Source of the DNA: Nocardia sp. NBC_01730
GTDB taxonomy: Bacteria; Actinomycetota; Actinomycetes; Mycobacteriales; Mycobacteriaceae
Assembly: GCF_035920445.1 (NCBI RefSeq)
Contig: NZ_CP109162.1
Span: 4,340,001-4,404,000, forward strand
Reading direction: 5' to 3'
DNA: 64,000 nucleotides
The position numbers and the translations under genes were made by a program. This document shows, piece by piece, positions 1 to 9,315 of this stretch (position 1 is its first letter; each line of letters starts with the position of its first letter). The notes beneath the pieces were generated by a model. The model worked only from the letters and a program-made list of their open reading frames with translations, did no database searches and was not told the DNA's origin.

Positions 1-45
1 GCCAGAAAGGTACCCACTATGCACTCCTTCTCATAAAATTGGTAC
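1..45. other. Left edge of the integrated element, possible attachment-site arm
   Basis: This short stretch precedes the recombinase start. It contains CACTCCTT at 22-29, which recurs in inverted orientation (AAGGAGTG) at 29959-29966, next to a regulator gene that seems to be cut. Attachment sites of large serine recombinases carry inverted arms around the crossover, and the recombinase gene usually sits beside one end. I therefore infer that an end of the element lies within or just left of positions 1-20. An 8-mer match alone is weak evidence; the argument rests on its combination with the broken gene at the other end. Confidence 0.35.
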
Positions 46-1782
46 ATGACGCGATCGAAGACAAGGACCCAGACCGAACCTGCTTGGCTCACCGAGATCA
101 ACACCGTTTTGGCTGGTGCTGTCGCCGATATCGATCCTGCTCAGTGGGTGTATGGCTATGTGCGGATTTCCCGTGACGAGAAGGACCGCGCCGAGGGCGT
201 GCACCTGCAAGCGAAAAACCAGGTAAAGCACGCCAACCGCAAGAAGTTTCCGTTGGCGCGGATCTTCTGTGACAACGACATGTCCGGGGCCGACCCGGAC
301 CGGCCCGCCCTGCGGGAAGTGTTGGGGTTGGCCACCGGTGGTCCGGCCAAAGTCGTTCTTGCTCGCGATGTGTCCCGGTTGACCCGTGACTACGACCTGG
401 GCAACGAGTTGATGAAGCTGGGCCGTGATGAGGGTGTGCGGTACTGCTTCGTCAACGCCACCGACTACGACCTGACCACCGGTGCGGGTCGGAAGAATTT
501 CATGGTGGCGGTGGCCGAGGCGGTCGAGTACCGCGAGGTCAACACCGAGAATTTGTTGGAGCGGATGAGCGAGGAAGCCGCGAAGGGAGTCATGCAGGGC
601 GGTTCGCGCCGCTTCGGCTACGGGAAAGTGGCGGGGACGCATCCGATCACCGGTGCCGAGATCCTGGACCGGTGCGCGTTGCGTGAAGAGGAAGTCGCGG
701 TGTTGCGGGAAGGCCGTGACCGTTTGATCAACGGTGAGACGCAGACCACGATCATTACCGACTGGAACACGCGGGGTGTGACCACGTCCGAGGGTGATCG
801 GTGGCGGGTGGGCAAGCTGTCCAAGCAATTGCTGTTGGAAGCGTATGTAGCCTACGACCTGGGCGAGCATACCGACGCCAACGGTGACCGTTGCGAATGC
901 CTGAACAATCCCGAAGGCAACGGTATTCGGTTCCACGAGCGCAGCGGTACCCGGCATCGTGGGCAGTGGCCCGCGATCTTCACTCGCGCCGAGCATGACG
1001 CGATGCGTGCGGCGGTGACCGCGCACCGCCGGTCCAAGAATCCCGAGCGGCCCCGGCAACGCAACGGTGAGTATTGGTTGACCGGGTTCGCCGAGTGTGG
1101 CGGTACGTGGAAAGAAGACACCGACCGCGCGGGTGAGTATTGCGGGGGTTGGTTGGTCGGTTCGGCGCTGGAACGCAAGCGCAAGAACGGGACCACGGTT
1201 CAGCGTCGCTACGGGTGCCGGTCCAAGGACGGGTTCAACGTCGCGTGTGCGTGTGGGCGGGTGTTCCGCGACGCGAACGCGTTGGAGACGTTCGTGGCGC
1301 AAGCGGTGATCGCCGAGTACGAGAACCCCGACATTCTCGCGCGTCTGGATCGCGGCAACGACAATGCCGAGCGGATCGCGGCGCTGCAGCAACGGATCGA
1401 GACCACCGCAGGCAATCTTGATGCCGAGGCCGACCGGCGGACCGAGGTGTTGAGCGGTGCGGGCGACGAGTTCGACTTGCGGGTTATCGATCGCACGATC
1501 ACCGGACTCAAAGCCAGTTTGAAGACGCTACGTGCCGAACAGGATTCGTTGCGCAGTAGTCAGGCGTTGGCGGTGTTGGCCGATATCGGCTCCACGCCCG
1601 GCGAATTGCGCAAGGCATGGGCGAGCAAGGGTTCGCGGTGGCGCCACGAGGCCGCCGCCCGTGTGATCGAGAAAGTGATCGTGCGGTCCGCGAACATCTA
1701 CGCCGCGAAGTGGGAAGACCAGAACGGGCGCGTGTGGCGGTTCGATAGGTCCTCGGTCGAGATCGTGTGGCGGAAGTTGTGA
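46..1782 (+). CDS. Large serine recombinase (integrase of the element)
   Basis: 578 aa. The N-terminal resolvase domain (about residues 33-185) has the YVRIS motif carrying the nucleophilic serine, then the DNDMSG and ARDVSRLTRD stretches typical of the family. A Recombinase domain follows (about 185-340). Next is a zinc-ribbon region with cysteine pairs (CGG near 350, CRSKDG and CACGR near 395-405), then a long charged helical segment (about 430-500) that fits the coiled coil of large serine integrases. Length is normal for the family. Such enzymes integrate and excise an element at att sites without a tyrosine intermediate. Its place at the far left, reading inward, fits the integrase of the ~30 kb element. 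The ATG at 46 gives a family-length N-terminus. Confidence 0.93.
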   Translation: MTRSKTRTQTEPAWLTEINTVLAGAVADIDPAQWVYGYVRISRDEKDRAEGVHLQAKNQVKHANRKKFPLARIFCDNDMSGADPDRPALREVLGLATGGPAKVVLARDVSRLTRDYDLGNELMKLGRDEGVRYCFVNATDYDLTTGAGRKNFMVAVAEAVEYREVNTENLLERMSEEAAKGVMQGGSRRFGYGKVAGTHPITGAEILDRCALREEEVAVLREGRDRLINGETQTTIITDWNTRGVTTSEGDRWRVGKLSKQLLLEAYVAYDLGEHTDANGDRCECLNNPEGNGIRFHERSGTRHRGQWPAIFTRAEHDAMRAAVTAHRRSKNPERPRQRNGEYWLTGFAECGGTWKEDTDRAGEYCGGWLVGSALERKRKNGTTVQRRYGCRSKDGFNVACACGRVFRDANALETFVAQAVIAEYENPDILARLDRGNDNAERIAALQQRIETTAGNLDAEADRRTEVLSGAGDEFDLRVIDRTITGLKASLKTLRAEQDSLRSSQALAVLADIGSTPGELRKAWASKGSRWRHEAAARVIEKVIVRSANIYAAKWEDQNGRVWRFDRSSVEIVWRKL

Positions 1783-1787
1783 GTGCC

Positions 1788-2177
1788 TCACGTGTCGTCG
1801 CGTCGGCGGTCCCGGTCGAGGGTGTCGAGTGCGTTGCGCAGGAACAGCGCGAGTGATTCGAGGACGATGGGGTCGGTGATGTGGGGTGTGAGCCCTTGCC
1901 GCGTCCTGCTTTCGGCGACCCAGCGGCGTGTGGCTTCGCTGGTCGGTCCGATCAGGGCGAGCCTTTGCCCGGCGGTGTTGTTGTGCGCTGCGGGTTGCTG
2001 TGGCGTCGCTGCGGTACCGGTGTGATCGGAGTCCGCGCCATCGGTGGCCGCACTATCCGCCGGTGCCGAGGTTGCCGGGTTGTCGGCCGGAGGTGGGGCC
2101 TGCCCGTCAGGTCGGCCGGACTGAGAGACACCGGACCGGCCGGTGTGTGGACGAGATTTTCTGTTGTGGCTGGACAT
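1788..2177 (-). CDS. Small protein with Pro/Ala-rich N-terminus, unknown function
   Basis: 129 aa, convergent with the recombinase gene and only 5 nt from its stop. Residues 1-70 are low-complexity (Pro, Ala, Thr, Ser, Asp) and probably disordered. The last 55 residues hold a predicted helical pair, including WVAESRTRQGL and LALFLRNALDTLDRD. No domain is recognised. Its position tail to tail with the integrase would suit an element-maintenance or excision-related protein, but that is only a guess from context. The C-terminal half looks like real protein, whereas the opposite strand does not. Confidence 0.55.
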   Translation of the reverse strand: MSSHNRKSRPHTGRSGVSQSGRPDGQAPPPADNPATSAPADSAATDGADSDHTGTAATPQQPAAHNNTAGQRLALIGPTSEATRRWVAESRTRQGLTPHITDPIVLESLALFLRNALDTLDRDRRRDDT

Positions 2178-2641
2178 TGGTGTCCTTTCGTCTTGTCCCG
2201 GCCAGCCTGCTGATCCTCCCTCTTCGAGTATGCCTGTTGATCAACAGTGGTCCCGGTCGGCGCGTTCGCGGTCGCCGCGCGAGCCCGACCCGCCGTCGTC
2301 GGGCGCGCGGGTCCGTCCGGCGCGCGCCCGTTCGCCAGGCGCACCGGATTCACCGCCCCAGCCTGACCGACCCACCCCACCCGCACCCAACACATCCCCC
2401 TCACACCCACACCCCCGCAAAACATCTCACCCCACCCCATCAATGCCCCACCCACACAGCTACTCTCACCCTCTGTCCGTTCCGCAGAAACGTGGCGAGT
2501 GGTCGCGCTGGCGAGCTGTGGTTCGCCAACCAAGTCCGGACAGACTGAGCTCCAACCGTCCAGAGATAGGTGGCGGCTTCCGTGGCCCGGTTGCGATATC
2601 GCTGATCTCTTACCCACTTGTCGGTGGATTTTCGTCCTCGG
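2178..2641. other. Intergenic region with C-rich tract and one copy of the 20-bp direct-repeat unit
   Basis: No convincing gene. Positions about 2370-2475 are an almost purine-free C/A-rich tract on the plus strand. At 2523-2542 lies a single 20-bp unit starting TCGCCAAC and ending CGGACA. It resembles the units of the arrays at 4092-4162 and 5339-5409. It is preceded by TGGCGA a few bases upstream, forming a short inverted repeat with its TCGCCA. A similar C-rich tract follows the second array (5405-5465), so the combination of repeat and pyrimidine tract occurs twice. Confidence 0.45.
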
Positions 2642-3709
2642 TCACGAACCGGTTCTTCTGCCCCAACTGGACCAATCGGCGTGCTGCACAGATTGTTTCG
2701 GATCGATGAGACGGTGCGGGTTGCTGCCGTCGCGGTTCATCACCCACATCTCCGAGAACATGGCTCCTTGTGTGGATGCTGGATCACGGGTGCGACGGTG
2801 GTAGATGATCTTCGTGCCGTCCGGCGAGAACGACGGGTTTGTTGCGTCGTCGGTGAGCAGTCGGATGTTCTGACCATCGACATCCATCACGTAGATCCCG
2901 CCCCGGCCATTCCAAGCGCGGTTGCTGGCGAAGACGATCCCGGCTCCGTCCGGGGTGAAGACCGGTGTGGAATTGACATACGGTTCATCCGGCAGCAGCG
3001 GCCGTGCGCCGGTCCCGTCGGATGCCATCACCCAGATAATTCCGGAGGGTCTGGCGAACAGGATCTTCGAACCGTCCGGTGAGAATGCGGGACGGTCCGT
3101 CGAGGCCACACCGTCAGGGTCCTCGACGGGGAAGCCACCGGACGGAACGGGGATGCTGGCGCCGGGGATGACGATGTCGGGGGCGCCGATGCCGGGGATG
3201 ACGATGTCGGGGATGACGTTGCCGGGGAAGGGGCCGGACGGATCGGGGTTGACGATGAGTTGCTTCAGCGCGGCGCCATCGGCATTCATCACATAGACGA
3301 CGCGGCCACGAGTGAACGCGATCCTGGTGCCGTCGGCAGAGAACGTAGGGCACCCGTACCCACCGTGGGCGAGTTTCGTGACATCGCTGCCGTTGGGAGA
3401 GAGCGCAGGGTCCCCGCCGCGGGCGAGTTTAGTGACATTGCCGCCGTCGGGATCCATTACCGAGATCGAATACCCACCGACGACGATTTTCGAACCGTCA
3501 GGGGCAAAGCTCGGACACGTGCCCTCGGCGATCCGGGTGACCTCGGTGCCGTCGGGATTCATCGTGAAGATCGAGTACCGGTCACCATCGAACACGATCT
3601 TCTCCGAACGCGGCGACTGCTCGAGATCCGCACCACAGCCGACGATCAGCCCCGGCAAGGCAACGGTGATGGCAACGGCCCGCACCAATCGGCTTCTTGT
3701 CCCGGCCAT
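2642..3709 (-). CDS. Secreted TolB-like (PD40) beta-propeller lipoprotein
   Basis: 355 aa from the ATG at 3709, chosen because it starts a signal peptide (MAGTRSRLV followed by a hydrophobic run) with a lipobox-like LIVGC; a longer frame reaches 3889 but has no signal-peptide look. The mature protein is built of PD40/WD40-like repeats, each with an SPDG or TPDG type turn (PSFAPDGSKI, PAFSPDGSKI, PVFTPDGAGI, PSFSPDGTKI). These form the blades of a TolB-type propeller, which usually binds proteins or ligands outside the membrane. A Pro/Ile/Val-rich insertion with PDIVIPG repeated lies mid-protein. It is an odd cargo for a mobile element and could be a surface or exclusion factor; the function is unknown. 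Confidence 0.75.
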   Translation of the reverse strand: MAGTRSRLVRAVAITVALPGLIVGCGADLEQSPRSEKIVFDGDRYSIFTMNPDGTEVTRIAEGTCPSFAPDGSKIVVGGYSISVMDPDGGNVTKLARGGDPALSPNGSDVTKLAHGGYGCPTFSADGTRIAFTRGRVVYVMNADGAALKQLIVNPDPSGPFPGNVIPDIVIPGIGAPDIVIPGASIPVPSGGFPVEDPDGVASTDRPAFSPDGSKILFARPSGIIWVMASDGTGARPLLPDEPYVNSTPVFTPDGAGIVFASNRAWNGRGGIYVMDVDGQNIRLLTDDATNPSFSPDGTKIIYHRRTRDPASTQGAMFSEMWVMNRDGSNPHRLIDPKQSVQHADWSSWGRRTGS

Positions 3710-4549
3710 TCTGCCCACCTGGTCCGCACCAGGTGCATGTGCTGACGGCCACGCATGTTCTTCCCGGTCCCGCCCGTTGCCGCCCGCCTTCACCGTGCGG
3801 CCGATGAGCGTGCCGGTTCGGTTGGCGATGGCGGCCCAGCGCGTAGGCGTGAGGATGCTCGACATATCGAGCATCCTCCCCGGACTCACTCGGCCCCGCC
3901 AAACCTCACGCGCGGTGGTTGCTCAACCACTACGCCACGGACACAACCGAGTTCGATCACACATGTCCGAAGTCCGCTAGCACCACCCACGCCGGTGCTG
4001 CCTCAGCTCGCGGCCGATGGGCGCGCGCTCCAGGACCGAGACTTCAGGTCGGGTTCACGACCAGCCCGCCGGCGACCTCACGCGCCCCTCCTCGCCAACC
4101 ACACCTGGACTTCGCCAACAACTCGCCAATTACATCTGGACTTCGCCGACTAAACCTGGACAGGGCACAACGCTTGTCCGTTCCGGATTTCGTTGGCGAG
4201 CGCTGAGTTCTATGTGCTGGAGTTCGCCTGTAGTGGTGAACGATTCGAGTCCGATGTTGTTCAGACGTATCGGCGAACGGGCCGGTCACCCCCATCAGAT
4301 GGTCGCGCTCCAACCACGACTCGAACCCGACATGCCGCTCGTCGGTAGCCGACCATCAGCGCCCCGATAGGTGCCGTTGCCCTCGATAGGCCGCGAACCG
4401 GCGAACCGGCGACGCCGCCTCCAGCCGTAGCGTGCAACATGTCTTGCTCAAACCCCAACGATCCATGCATGGGAACATGATCCGCGCAGAACATACGATT
4501 TGATGTGCCAGGCCAGCCACGGCAGCCGCGAGGAGGACGGAACAATCTG
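3710..4549. other. Intergenic region with a palindrome and repeat array A
   Basis: No gene is supported in these 840 bases. A perfect 7-bp inverted repeat with a 2-nt loop, GTGGTTG-CT-CAACCAC, lies at 3915-3930 and could be an operator for the lipoprotein gene or the genes to its right. Repeat array A is at 4092-4162. The remaining short frames have no RBS or protein-like composition. Confidence 0.5.
4092..4162. repeat. Direct-repeat array A (20-11-20-20 bp units)
   Basis: Four head-to-tail units, each beginning TCGCC: 4092-4111 (20 bp), 4112-4122 (a shortened 11-bp unit), 4123-4142 (20 bp) and 4143-4162 (20 bp). Full units follow the pattern TCGCCAAYTACAYCTGGACT with small differences. The same order of three full and one shortened unit is found at 5339-5409, so the architecture is conserved and not random. 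Iteron-like arrays of this kind are typical binding sites for element-encoded regulators, or nick-region or replication proteins. Which of these applies cannot be read from the sequence. Confidence 0.8.
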
Positions 4550-5206
4550 ATGGTCCGCTCGGCGCACGAAATGCACATGTACCTGATCGACCAGGTCAAC
4601 AACATGCTGCGACGACTGGGCATGTTCGGCGGGGAGCCTTCCCTGTGGACACTATTCGATCACCTCTTCTACCTCGAGGGCGAAGGCCACGGGGTAGGAG
4701 ACATCTATGAGTCATGGCGCGATCGGGACGCTTTCACCCCAACCGGTGCCCAGGGTGCCCTCGGGCGCCTGCTACCGGACAACCTGAAATCGGCTTTGCC
4801 GTCGATGTATGCCGAAGCCGCCCGGAACCGCGGCTGGCTCAGATTGGATCGGACATTGACACCAGACGAATACGCCAGGTTGCGCGCCTCGATCGAACCG
4901 TTTGCCGAACAAGACCACACCTGGAGCGATGTTGTCGACGCATTCGGTCAACCCAGTGTGCTGTTCGGCGGAACCAACCCCCTGTATGAGAAGACGCTGG
5001 CCTACGCAACCGCAGACAAGTCCGATCCGATGGCGATCTTCCATCTGTGGAACGGTGTCGATTCGGACACGCAACCAACTTGGCCACCGATGTACGCCGA
5101 CCCGATCCTGCTTGCGATCCGCTGCGGCTCCGGCCCGTTTGTAGATTCCTTCGTCTTCACCCCCGAAGGAAACCGCCGCCGACCACCCGAAAACGGGATC
5201 GACTGA
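4550..5206 (+). CDS. Unknown protein of the element, between the two repeat arrays
   Basis: 218 aa from the ATG at 4550, preceded by GAGGAGG at 4530-4536; a GTG at 4505 would add 15 residues but lies upstream of that RBS. The N-terminal third is hydrophobic-helical (MHMYLIDQVNNMLRRLGMF, then LWTLFDHLFYLEGEG). The rest is mixed with acidic stretches, and the C-terminus is basic and Pro-rich. There is no signal peptide and no recognised motif. The gene sits between two matched repeat arrays and directly before the relaxase, so it may encode a factor that acts on those repeats, such as a relaxosome or copy-control protein. That is inference from position only. Confidence 0.65.
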   Translation: MVRSAHEMHMYLIDQVNNMLRRLGMFGGEPSLWTLFDHLFYLEGEGHGVGDIYESWRDRDAFTPTGAQGALGRLLPDNLKSALPSMYAEAARNRGWLRLDRTLTPDEYARLRASIEPFAEQDHTWSDVVDAFGQPSVLFGGTNPLYEKTLAYATADKSDPMAIFHLWNGVDSDTQPTWPPMYADPILLAIRCGSGPFVDSFVFTPEGNRRRPPENGID

Positions 5207-5338
5207 ACCCGGCGGAGCGCTCGTACCTCACCCCTTCGGCGGGATGACGTGCGCCCCTTCCCCAGCCAGCGCACCCTCGCAGGACGAGGCCTACTCGCGG
5301 CTCCATGCCACTTGCCCTGCGGGGAGCTCACCCACGCC

Positions 5339-5409
5339 TCGCCAACTAAACCTGAACTTCGCCACTCCCTCGCCAACTACATCTGAACTTCGCCAACTAT
5401 CCCCGAACA
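5339..5409. repeat. Direct-repeat array B (20-11-20-20 bp units) upstream of the relaxase
   Basis: Four units: 5339-5358, 5359-5369 (11 bp), 5370-5389 and 5390-5409. Units read TCGCCAACTA followed by a (C)CTGAACT or CCCGAACA end. The arrangement is identical to array A, 1247 bp upstream, although the bases have diverged (CTGAACT here, CTGGACT there). A C-rich tract (about 5405-5465) separates the array from the relaxase start. This is where a MobF relaxase would be expected to have its oriT or an autoregulatory operator. The rest of 5207-5516 holds nothing else I can support. Confidence 0.8.
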
Positions 5410-5516
5410 CCACAACTCTCACCCTCACCCCCATATACCCCCTACCCCTATTTTCCCCTCCTTCACATTCAGACGTCTTTCATCCGAGGGTAACGATTCG
5501 GTAATGACCAACGGGA

Positions 5517-8114
5517 ATGCCCACACGCCAAGCAGATTCACAGGATAAGGGGCTTGAACTGGTGGGATTGTCGGTGCCTCATGGAGGCATGGTCGCGACC
5601 ATGCACAAGGTCGCCGCAGGCAACGGCTACGAGTACTACCTGCGCAACACCGCCGCCAACGACACCACAGCGCGCGGGCGATCATCCTTGTCCGAGTACT
5701 ACAACGAGCACGGCGAAGCCCCCGGAACCTGGCATGGCACAGGGCTTACCGCCCTCGACATCACTCCGGGCACCGAGGTCACCGAAGACCAGATGAAGAA
5801 TTTGTTCGGAGCTGGGATGCACCCGAACGCCGATCAGGTCCGCGAACGCGTCGAGGCCCGCCACCGCAATGCCGGTGTAAGGCCCGCCCACGCTGCCCGA
5901 CTGGCCGACAAAGCAACCAAACTCGGCAACCGGTATGCGGTCTACACCACGACCTCGGGGTTTCGCGAGGCCAAGGCCCAGGCATACCGCGACCACAACA
6001 CCAGCCAAGGCGCGTGCGTCACCGCCCGTATCCCCGACTCCGAACGCGCGCGTATCCGCACCGAAGTAGCCACCGAAATGTTCACCACCGAGTACGGGCG
6101 CGCACCGCTGGACTCCCGCGAACTGTCAGGGTGGGTCGCGAAAAACTCGCGCGCCGACCGCACAGCGGTGGCCGGTTTCGACTTCACCTTCAGCCCCGTC
6201 AAGAGCATTTCAGCACTCTGGGCGATCGCTACACCGGAGTTGGCGCAGGTGATCGAGACCGCTCACCGCGACGCCTTGACCGAGGCATTGACCTGGTTGG
6301 AAGACAATGCGCTGTTCACCCGGTTGGGCCGCAACGGGATTCGACAAGTCGACGTGCAAGGCACGATCGCCGCGACGTTCACCCACCGCGACTCACGCGC
6401 GGGCGATCCCGACCTGCACACCCACGTCCTGATCGCCAACCGCGTCCGAACAGTGGACGGCAAGTGGCGCACCATTTACGGCTCCCTCATCCACGAAGCG
6501 GTGGTCACGGTGTCAGAAATCTATGACACCCGCATCGAACACCACTTGGAAACCACGCTGGGAGTGCAGTTCGAAACCCGCCCCGACCGCAGCGCCGATC
6601 AAGTCCGTGTCCGCGAAATCGTCGGCGTTCCCCTGTCGCTGATCCACCATTGGTCGCGGCGTGGGGCCGTGATCATCGCCCGACTCGACACCCTTACCGC
6701 TGCGTTTCACACCACGTTCGGGCGCGAACCCGCCCCCGACGAAGTGCACGACCTCGCCCAGCGCGCCACCCTGGAAACCCGCCCCGGCAAGCATGTTCCG
6801 GGTTCGCGTTCCGAGCAACGCGCGACCTGGCGTGCCCAAGCCGAAGCACTCCTCGGCAGCCCCGACGTCGTGGCCGACATCGTTCCGCGTGCCATGGCAG
6901 CCCCACAGATCCCACGTCCGGCACCGGACCGTGCGTTCATCACCCACCTCGCCGACCAAGCGTTAGCGGCGGTCTCGGACAAACACACCACCTGGCGGGA
7001 GTTCAACCTCCGGGCCGAAGTAGAACGCCAAATCCGCGGGAACGTCGCTCCCGCGGACTGGTCCCGACTCGCGAGCGAGGTTGTCGCGCAGGCACTGCCG
7101 TCGTCCTCGGTGGTCGCACGCGGTGACCCCGACCTCACCGAGCAACCCGACCTGCGCGCGGTCCCGGCATGGTTACGCCGCCACGACGGCACCCCGATGC
7201 ACACCCGCGCGAACTCCCAGACCTACACCACCGAATCCACGTTGGCTGGCGAAGCCGAACTCATCGCGCTCTCAGTCGAGCCCGGCGGACACATCCTGGG
7301 CCCCGGATGGGTATTCAACGCGGTGAATGACTACAACACCGCACACCCCGACCAACCCTTGAACCCCGGCCAAATCCGTGTCATCGAATCGTTCGCGACC
7401 GCCGGAATGCGTGTCCACACCGCCAACGCCCCCGCCGGAACCGGCAAGACCACCGCAATGCAAGTACTCACCGCCGCATGGGAATCCGGCGGCGGAACCG
7501 TGCTGGGCATGGCACCCACAGCCGCCGCCGCGTCCGTCCTCGGGGAGTCGATCGGCACGCGCGCCGAAACCGTGGACAAACTCTTGACCGTCATCGACCG
7601 CCACCACCCGGCCGCAATGACCTGCGAGTACCCGCCGGTCCTGCCGCAATGGGTACTCGACATCAACGACACCACGTTGGTGATCATCGATGAACACGTC
7701 ACCTTGCCGACCACCAAACGCCTGCAACTGCTCCGGTATCTGACCGGACGCGGGGCGACCGTGCGATGCATCGGCGACGACCAGCAACTCTCGGCCATCG
7801 ATGCCGGTGGCGTGCACACCGACATGGCCCACGCTTCACCACAGCAAGCACCGACCCTTTCCGATGTGGTGCGGTTCGCCAGCCGAGGCGAAGCGTTGGC
7901 GTCGAAAGGGATACGCGACGGTGATCCGACAGCGTTGGCTTGGTATCTGGACAACGGCCGCATCCACGCCGGGCACCTGGGCACTGTCTACGAAGGCACC
8001 TACCGAGCCTGGGCCGACGACATCGACAACGGGGCAGATGCGGTGATGTTGGCCCCTACCCACGACATCGTGACCGCCCTGAACTTGCGCGCCCGCGCCG
8101 ACCGAATCTCCTGA
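5517..8114 (+). pseudogene. traA: MobF/TraA relaxase-helicase, N-terminal part, cut by an IS3-family insertion
   Basis: 865 aa are readable before an in-frame TGA that belongs to the insertion. The relaxase domain (about residues 25-320) has the tyrosine motif GYEYYLRN and the metal-binding histidine motif FTHRDS...DPDLHTHV. The helicase domain starts near 615, with Walker A APAGTGKT and Walker B LVIIDEH (the usual DEAG is DEHV here). The sequence stops after RARADRIS, inside the helicase. The remainder resumes at 9383 in a readable frame. TraA nicks oriT, stays covalently bound to the strand and unwinds it for conjugation. The listed ATG at 5517 is possible, but family N-termini match better from ATG 5589 or 5601. 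With the insertion present, transfer by this protein should be lost. Confidence 0.88.
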
Positions 8115-8170
8115 CCAGTCCCCGATAAGGCGACCACCCGGCATTGGAGTCCGGGTTGTTTCGTCCGGAT

Positions 8171-9004
8171 TCAGTTGATGCTGCAGGCCACGGGGTGGTG
8201 GGTGTGGCTGCAGCGGGCAGCGTACTCGGCAGGGGTCAGATAGCCCAGCGCCGAATGCCGATGCCGTCGGTTGTGTTCGTCCTTGAAGTCGCCGATCACG
8301 ACGCGGGCCTCGAGCAGGCTCGTCCAGTGGTTGCGGTTGAGGCACTCGCTGCGTAACCGCCGGTTGAACGATTCGATATGGCCGTTGTTCCACGGCGTGC
8401 CGGGCGGGATATAGACGATCCCTACCCGGTCGGCGCAGAACTGTTGCAGCGCATGGGAAATCATTTCAGGACCGTTGTCCATACGCAGCACCTTCGGTGG
8501 CCCAGCGCGCGCGGTGAACACCTCCTGCAACTCGGCCACCAGCCGCTCGGCGGTGATCGAGCGCTCCACCAGGTGAAGCAGCGATTCACGGGTGTGCTCG
8601 TCGATCATCGAAGCGATCTTCACCGCGCGCCCATCCGTGGTGGAGTCGAACTGAAAGTCCAACGCCCACACCACCTTCGGTGCATCCGCATCAACCAGCG
8701 GCGTAGTCGAGCACCCCGCCCGCTTGCGTGGCGAGTGCGCCCGCACCTGCAAGCCTTCCTCCCGCCAGAGCCGGTGCACCCTCTTCTTGTTCACCTGCGA
8801 GCCCTCATCGAACCGCAGCGCCGCCCACGCACGCCGGAACCCGTGCCCTTGATGTTTCGTGGCATAGGAACGCAGCCAGACCCGCAACCCGACATCCGGA
8901 TCGGCGGGGGTCTGCGCAGCTGGCAGCTGCCGATACGTGGACCGATGCAGCCCAACCACCTTGCACGCGAACCGTTCCGACATGCCCATCACCTGTTTGA
9001 GCAT
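8171..9004 (-). CDS. IS3-family transposase OrfB (DDE integrase), copy 1
   Basis: 277 aa from the first ATG. An HTH_21-like N-terminal region (FACKVVGLHRSTYRQLP) is followed by an rve integrase core with the DDE residues in WALDFQFD, MDNGPE and NGHIESFNRRLR. The C-terminus is complete (HSALGYLTPAEYA). In copy 2 the same gene starts with an ATG that overlaps the OrfA stop. Here that ATGGTG is changed to ATTTTA, so OrfB must start at ATT or at the internal ATG, or be made by frameshifting from OrfA across the GGGGAAAATTTT stretch. The protein itself looks intact. Confidence 0.88.
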   Translation of the reverse strand: MLKQVMGMSERFACKVVGLHRSTYRQLPAAQTPADPDVGLRVWLRSYATKHQGHGFRRAWAALRFDEGSQVNKKRVHRLWREEGLQVRAHSPRKRAGCSTTPLVDADAPKVVWALDFQFDSTTDGRAVKIASMIDEHTRESLLHLVERSITAERLVAELQEVFTARAGPPKVLRMDNGPEMISHALQQFCADRVGIVYIPPGTPWNNGHIESFNRRLRSECLNRNHWTSLLEARVVIGDFKDEHNRRHRHSALGYLTPAEYAARCSHTHHPVACSIN

Positions 9005-9033
9005 GTCAACAGCCCGCCGCTTGCTGGCCGGGC

Positions 9034-9315
9034 CTAAAATTTTCCCCTCGCGATCTCCCGCAGCGCGTCCTTCTCCAGCTCCGCGTCCGCCAGCAGCCGC
9101 TTCAACCTCGCGTTCTGCTCACGCAGTTCCTTGAGCTCCTTCGCGGCATCGGTGTCCACCCCGCCGTACTGGCGGCGCCAGTTATACAACGTCGCCGCCG
9201 ACACTCCCAGATCAGCAGCGATCTGCTCACCCGTCTGCCCAGCGGCAGCGAGCTCGTCGGCACGGCGCAGCTTCCGCACGATGTCCTCCGCGGAATGCCG
9301 CTTACGTCCTGCCAT
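9034..9315 (-). CDS. IS3-family transposase OrfA (HTH), copy 1
   Basis: 93 aa, the DNA-binding subunit of an IS3-type transposase. It has the HTH of the HTH_Tnp_1 family (SAEDIVRKLRRADEL, then GVSAATLYNWRRQYGG) and a leucine-zipper-like segment (LKELREQNARLKRLLADAEL), ending in REIARGKF. OrfB follows on the same strand with a short gap. The length is typical. OrfA with frameshifted OrfAB makes the active transposase in this family. Confidence 0.88.
   Translation of the reverse strand: MAGRKRHSAEDIVRKLRRADELAAAGQTGEQIAADLGVSAATLYNWRRQYGGVDTDAAKELKELREQNARLKRLLADAELEKDALREIARGKF

Noticed and set aside
31..1392. A 453-codon open frame on the minus strand opposite the serine recombinase
   Set aside because: It has no motif, is rich in His/Arg/Pro/Leu as expected from an antisense frame of GC-rich code, and the plus strand encodes a clear recombinase.
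2370..2475. Genes in the C-rich tract (long frames on both strands between 1928 and 2617)
   Set aside because: Low-complexity Pro/His/Thr or Gly/Val/Trp translations that arise from the nucleotide bias; no RBS.
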